Below, piece by piece: positions 7,394-17,541 of a stretch of 64,000 bases of DNA (its first letter is position 1; each line of letters starts with the position of its first letter). The position numbers and the translations under genes are program-made. The DNA lies in contig CANRMA010000009.1 of the NCBI GenBank assembly GCA_947631625.1, forward strand, positions 1-64,000, written 5' to 3'. The notes below the pieces were generated by a model. The model ran no database searches, had not been told where the DNA came from, and saw nothing but the letters and a program-made list of their open reading frames with translations. The DNA comes from an uncultured Lachnospiraceae bacterium (GTDB lineage Bacteria; Bacillota; Clostridia; Lachnospirales; Lachnospiraceae).

Positions 7394-9019
7394 ATGGTGA
7401 ATGATATGATAGGTGCGGAGGCAATAGTAAAATGTCTGGAAAAGGAAGGTGTGGAATACGTCTTTGGATATCCCGGAGTTGCAATTTGCCCGTTTTATAA
7501 CAGTATACTAAATTCCGATATAAAAACTATTTTAATACGTACGGAACAAAATGCCGCTCATGCGGCTAGCGGACTTGCGAGGGTGAGCGGAAAAGTGGGA
7601 GTGTGCGCCGTAACCTCAGGCCCCGGAGCCACCAATGTCATAACAGGCATTGCAACGGCTTTTGCGGACAGTATTCCGCTTGTATGCATAACCGGACAGG
7701 TGAACAGTGAACTTATCGGCTCCGATGTTTTTCAAGAGGCTGATATCACAGGGGCAGTGGAGTCTTTCGTCAAATACAGTTATCTGGTAAAGGATGTAAA
7801 CCAGATCCCCAGAATTTTTAAGGAGGCGTTTTATATCGCCAATTCCGGAAGAAAAGGCCCTGTTTTGATCGATATACCGATTGATGTGCAGAATGCGGCG
7901 CTAAAGAGGTTTGAATATCCGGAGGAGGTCAATCTGCGTACATATAAGCCTACGATCAAGGGACATGCGGTACAGATAAAGAAAGTCGTAAATGAGCTTT
8001 CAAAAGCCAAAAGACCTATTATCTGCGCGGGGGGCGGCGTACTTTTAAGCGGTGCGGAAAAAGAACTCCGCGCCCTTGCCGAGAAGTATAAAATTCCGGT
8101 AGTCTCTACCATGATGGGAATAGGGGTTATGCCGACTAACCACCCTATGTACTACGGCATGGTCGGCAATAACGGAAAACCTTATGCCAACAGGGCTATG
8201 AATGAGTCCGATCTTCTCATAATGGTCGGAGCAAGAGTCGCCGACCGCGCGGTCAGTCAGCCCGATCTGATTACCGAAAACAAGGTATTGGTACATATAG
8301 ATGTAGATCCGGCGGAAATCGGCAAAAACGTCGGAGCGTCCATTCCGCTTGTCGGAGACGCCAGACATATTTTTGAGGATTTTGCCAAAGAAGAATTTAA
8401 CTGCGAACATGACGAATGGATAAAAACCCTTAATGAATATAGGAATACTATGAAAAGAAAAAGGAATCCCAATCCCGAATATGTTGATCCGGCCGCCTTC
8501 ATAACCGGACTTTCCGAAAAAATGGCTGATAACGCCATATATGTTGCGGATGTTGGACAAAATCAGATCTGGTCCTGCACTTACCACATAGTTAAGAACG
8601 GAAGATTTTTAACGACGGGCGGTATGGGAACTATGGGCTATTCGATACCCGCGGCTATGGGAGCCAAGCTCGCCTGTCCGGACAGACAGGTAGTGGCCGT
8701 ATGCGGCGACGGTTCTTTCCAGATGTCCATGATGGAACTTGCCACCATGCGTCAGTTTAAAGTGCCTGTAAAAATTATAGTGCTTAAAAATAACTATCTC
8801 GGAATGGTAAGAGAATATCAGCATTATAATTACAAAGACAATTATTCTGTGGTGGACTTAAGCGGCAGTCCCGACCTTGAAAAGATCGCTATGGCGTATG
8901 ATATGAAATTTATGAGGCTTTTTAATATGGAGAATGTCGATAAGACCATAGATGAGTTTCTGGCAGATGATGAATCGGTGCTGTTGGAATGTGTGATCGA
9001 TCCTATGGATCTGGTATGA
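7394..9019 (+). CDS. ilvB: Acetolactate synthase large (catalytic) subunit
   Basis: This 541-aa ThDP enzyme condenses pyruvate with pyruvate or 2-oxobutyrate, the first common step of branched-chain amino acid synthesis. The N-terminal ThDP domain has the catalytic Glu51 in IRTEQNAAHAASG, a central FAD-type domain follows, and the ThDP/Mg motif starts at GDG (438-440) and ends near LKNN. Two regulatory-subunit genes and ilvC follow, which supports anabolic acetohydroxyacid synthase over a catabolic AlsS. GGGAAAGG sits almost on ATG 7394, so the in-frame ATG 7406 (MIGAEAI) is a possible alternative start. Confidence 0.9.
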   Translation: MVNDMIGAEAIVKCLEKEGVEYVFGYPGVAICPFYNSILNSDIKTILIRTEQNAAHAASGLARVSGKVGVCAVTSGPGATNVITGIATAFADSIPLVCITGQVNSELIGSDVFQEADITGAVESFVKYSYLVKDVNQIPRIFKEAFYIANSGRKGPVLIDIPIDVQNAALKRFEYPEEVNLRTYKPTIKGHAVQIKKVVNELSKAKRPIICAGGGVLLSGAEKELRALAEKYKIPVVSTMMGIGVMPTNHPMYYGMVGNNGKPYANRAMNESDLLIMVGARVADRAVSQPDLITENKVLVHIDVDPAEIGKNVGASIPLVGDARHIFEDFAKEEFNCEHDEWIKTLNEYRNTMKRKRNPNPEYVDPAAFITGLSEKMADNAIYVADVGQNQIWSCTYHIVKNGRFLTTGGMGTMGYSIPAAMGAKLACPDRQVVAVCGDGSFQMSMMELATMRQFKVPVKIIVLKNNYLGMVREYQHYNYKDNYSVVDLSGSPDLEKIAMAYDMKFMRLFNMENVDKTIDEFLADDESVLLECVIDPMDLV

Positions 9020-9049
9020 TTATTTATAGTGTTGAAAGGATGTTGGGAT

Positions 9050-9538
9050 ATGAAAAAGAAAATATATTCGGTCCTGGTGGAGAACAGGTCCGGTGTGCTT
9101 TGTAAGGTTTCGGGACTTTTTTCAAGAAGAAGTTATAATATTGATTCGCTTGCGGTCGGAGAGACCGACGATCCAAAAGTGTCCTGTATGACTATTGTGA
9201 GCAGCGGCGACCAGCGTACCATAGAGCAGATTGAAAAACAGCTTAATAAGAAGCTTGATGTTATAAAAGTTAAGACTTTTGATGAAGCGGACAGCGTAAG
9301 CAGAGAACTTATGCTTATCAAAGTAAAATACAACAGGAGCAACAGGCGCGATATAATGGAAACCTGCGAAATACTTAAGGCGGAAATAGTGGATATGTCC
9401 AAAAATCAGATGATGATACAGATATGCGATGTTCCCGATAAGATCAAACTGCTCATAAATATGCTTGCCTCTGTCAGCGTGATAGAAGTTGCGCGTACCG
9501 GAACCCTTGCGCTGCCTAAGTGTGTGGATACGGAATAG
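9050..9538 (+). CDS. ilvH: Acetolactate synthase small regulatory subunit, copy 1
   Basis: This 162-aa ACT-domain protein begins MKKKIYSVLVENRSGVL; ATG 9050 has AAAGGATG seven bases upstream, unlike the track's GTG 9029. The N-terminal ACT domain carries Asn and Gly of VENRSG, the positions that bind valine in IlvH/IlvN, then GLFSRRSYNIDSL, and a C-terminal regulatory domain. It should bind IlvB and confer feedback control. A second, clearly different ACT gene follows 198 bases later, so the operon has two candidate regulatory subunits. Confidence 0.88.
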   Translation: MKKKIYSVLVENRSGVLCKVSGLFSRRSYNIDSLAVGETDDPKVSCMTIVSSGDQRTIEQIEKQLNKKLDVIKVKTFDEADSVSRELMLIKVKYNRSNRRDIMETCEILKAEIVDMSKNQMMIQICDVPDKIKLLINMLASVSVIEVARTGTLALPKCVDTE

Positions 9539-9603
9539 TGTGGTTGGGAATAGTATGAGTAGGAATAGACGGTTGACTTTTTAAATAAGAATTGCTACAA
9601 TTA

Positions 9604-9631
9604 TTGACAGTTGCTTGTATTAAATTATGAT
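9604..9631 (+). promoter_or_regulatory. Internal sigma-A promoter before the second ACT subunit and ilvC
   Basis: TTGACA (9604-9609) with a 16-base spacer and TATGAT (9626-9631) gives a predicted leader of about 100 bases before ATG 9737. I saw no T-box motif in this leader. It would let copy 2 and ilvC be expressed apart from metH-ilvB. Confidence 0.7.
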
Positions 9632-9736
9632 ATGATTTATGATGTGTTTATATTGCGGCCCGCAGGTATATACGGGCAGGAAAATACGGACGGGAATATT
9701 TGGCAATATCAGCACTATGAAAGGTAGAGGATATTG

Positions 9737-10234
9737 ATGCATAAGAAAGTTTTTCAGCTTCTGGTTGACAATACATCGGGCGTGCTCAGCCGTATAGCCG
9801 GGCTGTTTTCAAGACGCGGCTACAACATTGAAAGCATAACGGCGGGAGTTACCGCAGATCCGAGATATACTCGAATTACCATAGTTACCTCCGGAGACGA
9901 CGAGATACTCGCCCAGATCGAAAAACAGGTTGCCAAACTGGTGGACGTCAGAGATATCAAGGAACTTAAGCCTAACGAAAGCGTTTACCGCGAGCTTGCC
10001 ATGATCAAGGTCAGAACTTCTGCGGATCACAGACAGAGCGTTATTGCCATAGCGGATATATTCCGCGCCAAGATAATTGACGTTTCCAACGACAGCCTTA
10101 TCATAGAACTTACCGGCAATCAGGATAAGATCGAGGCATTTATCAATCTGCTGGACGGATATGAGATATTGGAACTTGCAAGAACCGGAATAGCAGGACT
10201 TGGACGCGGTACGGAGAATGTTACATATCTTTAA
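9737..10234 (+). CDS. ilvN: Acetolactate synthase small regulatory subunit, copy 2
   Basis: This 165-aa ACT protein begins at ATG 9737 (the track's TTG 9734 is one codon earlier). MHKKVFQLLVDNTSGVL and GLFSRRGYNIESI show the same ACT fold as copy 1 with the valine-site Asn and Gly kept. The two copies differ through most of the C-terminal domain. It has its own promoter-like sequence and precedes ilvC, so I infer a second regulatory subunit with a different effector response or expression. The symbol is a convenience to separate it from copy 1. Confidence 0.85.
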   Translation: MHKKVFQLLVDNTSGVLSRIAGLFSRRGYNIESITAGVTADPRYTRITIVTSGDDEILAQIEKQVAKLVDVRDIKELKPNESVYRELAMIKVRTSADHRQSVIAIADIFRAKIIDVSNDSLIIELTGNQDKIEAFINLLDGYEILELARTGIAGLGRGTENVTYL

Positions 10235-10242
10235 TGAAAGTT

Positions 10243-10263
10243 AAGAGTTTGCCAGACTCTTTT
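10243..10263 (+). terminator. Weak stem-loop between ilvN and ilvC
   Basis: AAGAGT and ACTCTT flank a short loop and are followed by TT. The stem is only six pairs, so it may attenuate and not fully stop transcription into ilvC. Confidence 0.4.
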
Positions 10264-10296
10264 CAAAACATTTAATAACAAGTGTTATCAAAATAA

Positions 10297-11331
<1,035 letters not shown>

Positions 11332-11369
11332 AATTGGATTGGTTATGTTATGTAAACTAAATTATGAGA

Positions 11370-11450
11370 ATTTAATTATTAACTGATTATATACAAATTT
11401 AATTATTTATTGATTATATGTAAATTTAATTATTAATTTATTATAATTAA
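11370..11450. repeat. Three 27-bp AT-rich tandem repeats downstream of ilvC
   Basis: Units at 11370, 11397 and 11424 share ATTTAATTATT followed by TGATTATAT-like sequence, the third copy being more degenerate. They lie between the ilvC stop and its terminator. Confidence 0.7.
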
Positions 11451-11467
11451 TAACCGGAATTGTTTAT

Positions 11468-11512
11468 CCCGTCTCATGACATATGTATATGTTTATGGGA
11501 CGGGGTATTTTT
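11468..11512 (+). terminator. Intrinsic terminator of the ilv operon
   Basis: CCCGTCTCAT (11468-11477) pairs with ATGGGACGGG (11495-11504) with one mismatch, then GTATTTTTA. It separates ilvC from the convergent XRE gene. Confidence 0.85.
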
Positions 11513-11521
11513 AGTAATTTA

Positions 11522-11854
11522 TTAAAGTAAATCTATTATTTTGATTATTTTTTCTTTTTTATCAATATCGCAATATTGTAATTTGTCTAAAATAGTATCA
11601 TCCAATGATTTAGTCTGTGACTCATTACGTTCAAACGTATATTCACCACTTATGAAATAATCAACGCTGCAGTTTAATGTATTTGCTATTTTGATAAGGG
11701 CGGTAAGCGACGGATTTGCACGACCGCATTCAATGTTACTGATATGAGAGGGATTGACATCTAACTGATTTGCGATAAATTCCTGCGTGATACCCAGGGA
11801 CATGCGGCGTTCCTTGATCTTAGAACCTATTACTTTAAAATTTAAATCTGTCAT
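11522..11854 (-). CDS. XRE/Cro-CI family transcriptional regulator
   Basis: A 110-aa protein with an N-terminal helix-turn-helix (about residues 9-67): IGSKIKERRMSLGITQEFIA then VNPSHISNIECGRANPSL, ending in the LNCSVDYFISGE stretch usual in this family. The C-terminal 35 residues are charged and have no known sensor motif. It is transcribed away from the BspA-like gene, and the intergenic region holds a 16-bp perfect palindrome next to that gene's promoter. Control of the surface protein, itself, or both is inferred. Confidence 0.85.
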   Translation of the reverse strand: MTDLNFKVIGSKIKERRMSLGITQEFIANQLDVNPSHISNIECGRANPSLTALIKIANTLNCSVDYFISGEYTFERNESQTKSLDDTILDKLQYCDIDKKEKIIKIIDLL

Positions 11855-11968
11855 AATGTGATCTGTTTGTTCCTTCCGTGTAAAATAGCATTTTTCCTAA
11901 TTACTAAATAATATGTTTTAATTTTAAAGTACTATTTCTATATGATTAATAATGTGTTATAAAGAATA

Positions 11969-11984
11969 ATTAGTTATAACTAAT
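11969..11984. promoter_or_regulatory. 16-bp perfect palindrome, candidate XRE operator
   Basis: ATTAGTTATAACTAAT is fully self-complementary and ends six bases upstream of the -35 of the BspA-like gene promoter, between that gene and the divergent XRE regulator. Size and location suit a dimeric HTH protein. Binding is inferred. Confidence 0.6.
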
Positions 11985-11990
11985 GTTATA

Positions 11991-12019
11991 TTGATATGAA
12001 TGTGTTAATGTGCTATAAT
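11991..12019 (+). promoter_or_regulatory. Sigma-A promoter of the BspA-like gene
   Basis: TTGATA (11991-11996), a 17-base spacer and TATAAT (12014-12019), with about 100 bases of leader before ATG 12127. The ribosome site is GAGGGAGG just before the ATG. Confidence 0.8.
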
Positions 12020-12126
12020 CATATTATGCATATAAATGTAGATGTTTTATTCAATAACTAGTGGATAATTAAGTACAGGAAAAGGATTATAATTATCCGG
12101 AATTATTAGAGGGAGGAAATATAGAT

Positions 12127-15100
12127 ATGAAGATTGTAAAAAAGTGGCTGGCACTTATACTTGCGGTATGCATGGCGCTAAACGGAAGTGTTATAAATGT
12201 GCTTGCGGCAGAACCGGGAAGCGTAGTTGAAATTTTAGACAATGAAACTATGCAGAGTGAATCTGACCAAGGAGAGCAGACTGCCAATACGGGTAATGAA
12301 ATGATGCATGATGCCTTTGATATGGATGATGAACGGTATGATAATGATACTGTTGATACCGATGATGCTGTTATGCCGCAGGAAAGTACAGAAGAAACTC
12401 AAAGTGACGTAATAGCTGATAGTAAAATAGATGAAGATCAGGAAGAGATATCAGAAGATAATGAAAGTGCAGATTCAGATGAGGTTTATCCTGAGGATAG
12501 TGAAAATGTAAGCTCAGATGAGGTCTATTCTGAAGAATCTCAAGAATCAGAATATGATATTGACAGAACCACTGAAACATCCACAGACTTGGATATTGAC
12601 AGCTTAATGTCAATGGATGTAAATGAACGGCTTGCGCAAATGACATCGGAAGGCGATATAGCAAGTGGCGTGACAGGAGATATTGCGTGGGTTATAAATG
12701 TTGATGGAAAGCTTATTGTGGTAGGAAGCGGCGAATACATAGCTGAAGGAGATCTTACACCTTGGCATGATAATTGTAATGATATAATATCGGCTAATAT
12801 AAATATTAGAAATATTAATTGTTTAACTTCTTTATTTTTGGATTGTTCTAAATTGACAAGTGTAGATTTAAGCGGTCTGGATATGAGTAAAGTTACTTAT
12901 ATGAATAAAATGTTTTCAGGATGTGAATGTCTGAAAAATATAGATTTAAGCATGTTTGATACGGATATAGTTGTTAGTATGTCAGCTATGTTTAAAGACT
13001 GCAAAAATATAGAAAATTTGAATTTGAAGACTTTTTATACTGAAAATGTAGAGGGTTTTGATTCAATGTTTTATGGCTGCAGTAGTCTTCAGACTCTTGA
13101 TTTGTCGAATTTTAGGACTGATAGTGCAAAAAATATGAATAATATGTTTAGAGACTGTGGTGCGCTTGCGTCTTTAAATGTGAACGAATTTAATACAATA
13201 AATGTAACCAGTATGAACCGAATGTTCAGCGGATGCAGTAATTTAACTGAAATTAATGTAAATAATTTCAATGTTTCTCAAGTGGAAAGCATGAGATATT
13301 TATTTTATGCCTGCAGTAAGCTTCAGACGATTGATTTTGGCAGTTTTGATGTTTCAAATGTAAAACAGATGGATCATATGTTTGATGGTTGCAGTATGCT
13401 GACAAATCTGAATTTGAGTGGTTTTGATGTAAAAAATGCGGAACAGGTAAGCTCTTTGATAGAAGACTGTACTGCGCTTAAAACCATTAATACGCCTAAA
13501 AATCTTTCTCTGGAGATAATGCTTCCACAAAATGAAAATGAAGTATGGAAGATGCCGGACGGAACAGTTATTAATGTGTTGCCGCAGAATTTAGATTATA
13601 GTGTAGAGATTAGAAAATATGATGAAAGTATAATTAATGAAAATGATATAGCGCATGGCTCATATAAAGATATTGTCTGGTCAATAAATGCTGATGGTAA
13701 ACTTACGGTTATCGGGAGCGGAAACCTTCACACTGTAGATTTTCCGGATGAAGACGATTATCCATGGCTTAGTTATAGAGAGTCTATTATATCAGCAGAG
13801 ATAAATCTTACTGACCCTATATTTGCAGATTACCTGTTTTATAATTGCAGTAATCTCAAAGAGGTAAACATAATTAATTTTAACACAGATAAACTTGCTG
13901 ATATGTATGGTATGTTTTTGGGCTGCGATAATCTGGATAAAATCAGTGTGCCTGCAGGATTAACAGAGACTTGTTGGCTGCCTATTTTAGAAGGAGCAGA
14001 AATCTGGATCATGCCGGACGGCACAGAGATTACATACTTACCAATGAATTTAAGCGAGCGTACAGAAATTATAAAAACTTCAAAGGTAATAAAGCCGGGA
14101 GAAGATATTGCAAGCGGAGTTAGCGGAGAGATTACTTGGACTATAGATGCAGATGGTAAACTAACACTGGAAGGAAATGGAGATTATAAGTTAGTAGATG
14201 CTTGTACTCCTTGGTATGGATATAGAACTTATATTAAATCAGCCAAAGTAAATGTTGCAAATATGAAAAACATGGCATTATTGTTTCAGGGTTGTGATAA
14301 CCTCGAAAATGTAGATTTAAGTGATTTAGATACATCTAAAGTAACTGATATGAGTGGTTTATTTATGGACTGCGTAAAGCTCAAAGATATTAATTTTGGC
14401 AATTTTGACACAAGCAACGTATACGATATGATGAGCATGTTCAGCGGTTGTAAGAGTCTTGTAAATCTTGATCTGAGCATATTTGATACCGGAAAAGTTG
14501 AAGATATGAGTTGTATGTTCTATGGCTGCAGTAGTTTAGAAAATCTTGATTTGCATAGTTTTGATACAAGTAATGTATCGGATATGTCCAGTATGTTTAC
14601 TATGTGTAGAAAGCTTGAACAGATCAATATAAGTGGTTTTAATACTGAAAATGTAATAAATATGTCATTTATGTTTAATGCCTGCGACGAATTAAAAAAT
14701 ATAGATTTAAGCAGTTTTGATACTTCAAATTTAGATTTGGTTTATGCTATGTTTGCTAATTGTGGCAGTTTGGAAAGTTTGGATTTAAGCAGTTTTGATT
14801 TATTTAAGCTTAATGATCTGGATCACTTCGATGATGAGAATGAAGTTGTTGGAGAAATGCTCATCGGTTGTAATATGTTGAGACAAATACAAACGCCTAA
14901 GAACCTTAAGATGTCCGTTCAGCTTCCAGCAGGCAGAACATGGACAATGCCTGATGGCGCACAAATTACTGAATTACCGAAGAATTTGAGTTACAGCGTT
15001 GAAATAACTTGCGTAACCAGTGAGATCGATGACTCACATATCGGAAACCCGTCTTACGAGGATCCGGGTGACGACACAACTTATGGCATCGATAAAAGAA

Positions 15101-16239
15101 TAGACCTAAACTCCATAAATGGAGAAATTTCCAAAATTAAAGCCAAAACATACGACGGTACGTCTTATGAACCTTCCGTGAAAGTTACGGTAAAGGAAAA
15201 TAATAAAAAGAAAACCCTCATTGAAGGAACTGATTACAGAGTAATATATTCAAACAATACAAATGCCGGAACCGGAATTGTAACCGTAAGAGGAAACGGA
15301 ATTTATAAAGGAGAACTTACAAAAGAATTTACGATTAATCCTAAGGCTATTAAGAAAGCCAAGGTTACTGCCGGAAGCTTGACTGTAGGAGAAAGTACTT
15401 CAGACATACCTATACAGGTATATGACGGAAACATACTTTTGACAAGAGATATTGATTATACATTATCATACCCTGCCGATATAACATCTAAAGCAGCTAA
15501 GTCTGTTAAAGTAAAGGTCATTGCCAAAGAAGGCAGCGATTATATTGGGGAAACAACGGTAAAAGTTGCTGTATATGAAGCAACTGCGGATAAGATTATC
15601 AATCCTGAGAATGTAACGCTTGCAAATGAAACTATGTCGTACACAGGAAAGGCCGTAAAGAATACTGTTACAGTGAAACTTGGCGATACAGTTCTTACCA
15701 ATAAGCAATACAAAGTGCAGTATCAGAATAATAAAAATGCAGGAACAGCCTTTATTATAGTCACAGGAAAAGGCGGTTATAAAGGCAAAGTTGTTAAATC
15801 ATTTGAGATAACTGCAAATACTCCTGCATTTGAAATTAAGAAAATTTCCGACAAAACCTACAATGGGAAGCTGCAGAAGCCATCAGTTACAGTAAAAGCG
15901 AACGGAAAGAAACTTAAAAAGAATAAAGATTATACAGTTTTTTATAAAAATAATCTGCATGCCGGAACAGCTACAGTAACTGTAATAGGTAAAGGTAATT
16001 ACAGCGGAAGAGCGGAACAGACTTTCACTATAAATAAACAGAAGATTTCCAAAGTTTCCGTAAAAGGAACCCGGAAAAGCGGACTTACAATAAGTTATGG
16101 CAAGAGGACATTGCAGGAAGGAATTGATTACACCTTGAATTATGGAGAAATTAAGAAAAATAAAATAAAAGTTACCATAACGGCTACGGAGAAGAGTGAT
16201 TTCAAAGATAGTGTAATTAAGACCGTAAAAATAGGATAG
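12127..16239 (+). CDS. Large secreted BspA-like (DUF285) repeat protein with Ig-like C-terminus
   Basis: A 1370-aa exported protein. Residues 1-28 are a signal peptide ending VLAA; about 30-170 is very acidic (Asp/Glu/Ser) with a repeated SDEVYxE motif. Three modules start with the same theme (DIASGVTGDIAWVINVDGKL, AHGSYKDIVWSINADGKL, DIASGVSGEITWTIDADGKL). Modules 1 and 3 hold runs of roughly 23-25-residue DUF285 repeats of the form NLDLSSFDTSNVxxMSxMFxGC; module 2 is short. From about 990 to the end are several YDG/Ig-like repeats (KTYDGTSYEPSVKV, NAGTGIVTVRGNG). No LPXTG, C-terminal helix or cell-wall-binding domain is visible, so attachment is unclear. The family includes adhesins; adhesion here is inference. 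Confidence 0.85.
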   Translation: MKIVKKWLALILAVCMALNGSVINVLAAEPGSVVEILDNETMQSESDQGEQTANTGNEMMHDAFDMDDERYDNDTVDTDDAVMPQESTEETQSDVIADSKIDEDQEEISEDNESADSDEVYPEDSENVSSDEVYSEESQESEYDIDRTTETSTDLDIDSLMSMDVNERLAQMTSEGDIASGVTGDIAWVINVDGKLIVVGSGEYIAEGDLTPWHDNCNDIISANINIRNINCLTSLFLDCSKLTSVDLSGLDMSKVTYMNKMFSGCECLKNIDLSMFDTDIVVSMSAMFKDCKNIENLNLKTFYTENVEGFDSMFYGCSSLQTLDLSNFRTDSAKNMNNMFRDCGALASLNVNEFNTINVTSMNRMFSGCSNLTEINVNNFNVSQVESMRYLFYACSKLQTIDFGSFDVSNVKQMDHMFDGCSMLTNLNLSGFDVKNAEQVSSLIEDCTALKTINTPKNLSLEIMLPQNENEVWKMPDGTVINVLPQNLDYSVEIRKYDESIINENDIAHGSYKDIVWSINADGKLTVIGSGNLHTVDFPDEDDYPWLSYRESIISAEINLTDPIFADYLFYNCSNLKEVNIINFNTDKLADMYGMFLGCDNLDKISVPAGLTETCWLPILEGAEIWIMPDGTEITYLPMNLSERTEIIKTSKVIKPGEDIASGVSGEITWTIDADGKLTLEGNGDYKLVDACTPWYGYRTYIKSAKVNVANMKNMALLFQGCDNLENVDLSDLDTSKVTDMSGLFMDCVKLKDINFGNFDTSNVYDMMSMFSGCKSLVNLDLSIFDTGKVEDMSCMFYGCSSLENLDLHSFDTSNVSDMSSMFTMCRKLEQINISGFNTENVINMSFMFNACDELKNIDLSSFDTSNLDLVYAMFANCGSLESLDLSSFDLFKLNDLDHFDDENEVVGEMLIGCNMLRQIQTPKNLKMSVQLPAGRTWTMPDGAQITELPKNLSYSVEITCVTSEIDDSHIGNPSYEDPGDDTTYGIDKRIDLNSINGEISKIKAKTYDGTSYEPSVKVTVKENNKKKTLIEGTDYRVIYSNNTNAGTGIVTVRGNGIYKGELTKEFTINPKAIKKAKVTAGSLTVGESTSDIPIQVYDGNILLTRDIDYTLSYPADITSKAAKSVKVKVIAKEGSDYIGETTVKVAVYEATADKIINPENVTLANETMSYTGKAVKNTVTVKLGDTVLTNKQYKVQYQNNKNAGTAFIIVTGKGGYKGKVVKSFEITANTPAFEIKKISDKTYNGKLQKPSVTVKANGKKLKKNKDYTVFYKNNLHAGTATVTVIGKGNYSGRAEQTFTINKQKISKVSVKGTRKSGLTISYGKRTLQEGIDYTLNYGEIKKNKIKVTITATEKSDFKDSVIKTVKIG

Positions 16240-16257
16240 AGCAATATAAGTTTATAC

Positions 16258-16292
16258 AAAAACCGTGCCTGTTAAATTCGGGCACGGTTTTT
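16258..16292 (+). terminator. Intrinsic terminator of the BspA-like gene
   Basis: AAAAACCGTGCC and GGCACGGTTTTT form a 12-bp perfect stem with an 11-base loop and a T-run within the 3' arm. Confidence 0.92.
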
Positions 16293-16349
16293 GATTGTGT
16301 AAAGTTTAATAACCAATACAAAAATAAACAATACACAATAATTTAATGT

Positions 16350-16378
16350 TTGCAATTTCGTAAACAATATGCTATTAT
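16350..16378 (+). promoter_or_regulatory. Candidate promoter of the Rpn-like gene
   Basis: TTGCAA (16350-16355), 17 bases, TATTAT (16373-16378). A leader of about 140 bases follows, containing a small hairpin AGGGACTGAAACAGCCCT just upstream of the AGGAGGGG ribosome site, which could modulate translation. Confidence 0.55.
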
Positions 16379-16520
16379 ATAAGAAAGCATATTTTCTTAA
16401 ATAAATTCAGTACTTTCTTTTTTTTCTAAGTTTCAGAAAATCCATGCTTTTATCCGAATTAACAAAAAAATAAAAGCAGGAGGGACTGAAACAGCCCTTC
16501 TGTACAAAGGAGGGGTTATA

Positions 16521-17378
16521 ATGAGCGGGCCTAATGAACAAAAGGTGCAGCGCCGCTATAAAGATACCATTTTTCGTATGTTATTTAAGGAAAAGGAAAA
16601 TCTTTTAAGCCTGTATAATGCGCTGAACAAGACAGATTACACAGATGTGGACGGCTTGGAGATCACTACGCTTGAGAACGCCGTTTATATGAATTATAAG
16701 AATGACATATCATTTGTTTTTGACTTAGAGCTTATGCTATATGAACATCAGTCTACGGTAAATCCAAATATGCCGCTGCGTGATCTGGTTTATGTAAGCA
16801 GTGTTCTTCAGAAAAGAGTTGAAGGAAGTAAACTGTATGGGTCTAAGAAGGTCATGATACCTGCGCCGCGTTTTGTAGTATTCTATAACGGTACGGTATT
16901 TCAACCGGAGAGACAGGTATTGAGGCTGTCGGATTCTTATGAAAAACGTCAGGATTACCCTGAGTTGGAGCTGACGGTAACGGTGTACAATATAAATCGT
17001 GGGTGTAATGAAGAGATTATGTCTGCATGCAGGCTTTTAAGGGAATATGCCGAATATGTTGAAAAAGTGCGTGAATATGCCGAAAAAATACCTTTCAGGG
17101 AAGCAGTGGAAAAGGCCGTGGATCAATGTATCAGGGAAGGTATCTTGTCGGAATTTCTGAAAAAGAACAGAGCGGAGGCGATTGATGTGTGGCTCTATGA
17201 ATATGATGAAAAAGGATATATGCAGGACATATACGATGAAGGTCTTGAGCAGGGCGAAGACCGTCTGGCAACGCTTCTGCAGACATTGATGACTGACGGC
17301 AGAAGCGATGATGTGAAACGCGCAATCGAAGACTCCGAATATAGAAAAACGCTGTACAGTGAATATTTTCCGGTTTAG
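16521..17378 (+). CDS. Rpn-family recombination-promoting nuclease / putative transposase (PD-(D/E)XK)
   Basis: A 285-aa protein of the family formerly annotated as transposase_31 and now linked to RpnA-type nucleases. The opening YKDTIFRMLFKEKENLLSLYNAL is the family's diagnostic helix. The nuclease core is around residues 60-125, with the acidic strand FVFDLELMLYEHQS followed by MPLRDLVYVSSVL and later PRFVVFYNGT. The C-terminal third is helical and highly charged (GLEQGEDRLATLLQTLM). Such genes are often multicopy in gut Clostridia and can be mobile. It stands alone with its own promoter and no visible toxin partner or terminal repeats. Confidence 0.8.
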   Translation: MSGPNEQKVQRRYKDTIFRMLFKEKENLLSLYNALNKTDYTDVDGLEITTLENAVYMNYKNDISFVFDLELMLYEHQSTVNPNMPLRDLVYVSSVLQKRVEGSKLYGSKKVMIPAPRFVVFYNGTVFQPERQVLRLSDSYEKRQDYPELELTVTVYNINRGCNEEIMSACRLLREYAEYVEKVREYAEKIPFREAVEKAVDQCIREGILSEFLKKNRAEAIDVWLYEYDEKGYMQDIYDEGLEQGEDRLATLLQTLMTDGRSDDVKRAIEDSEYRKTLYSEYFPV

Positions 17379-17541
17379 TTAAAATTTTTATTAAAAGATT
17401 AAACTGTGGTTGAACGGTGGTTTTAGTAAACGGTAAACGGCGTTTTAAAAAAACATTTTTCATATGCGCTATTATATGTTAAAATAATATATGTGTGAAA
17501 ATATAATATGTTAAGAAACGGTACAACAGGAGGTAAAAGTC

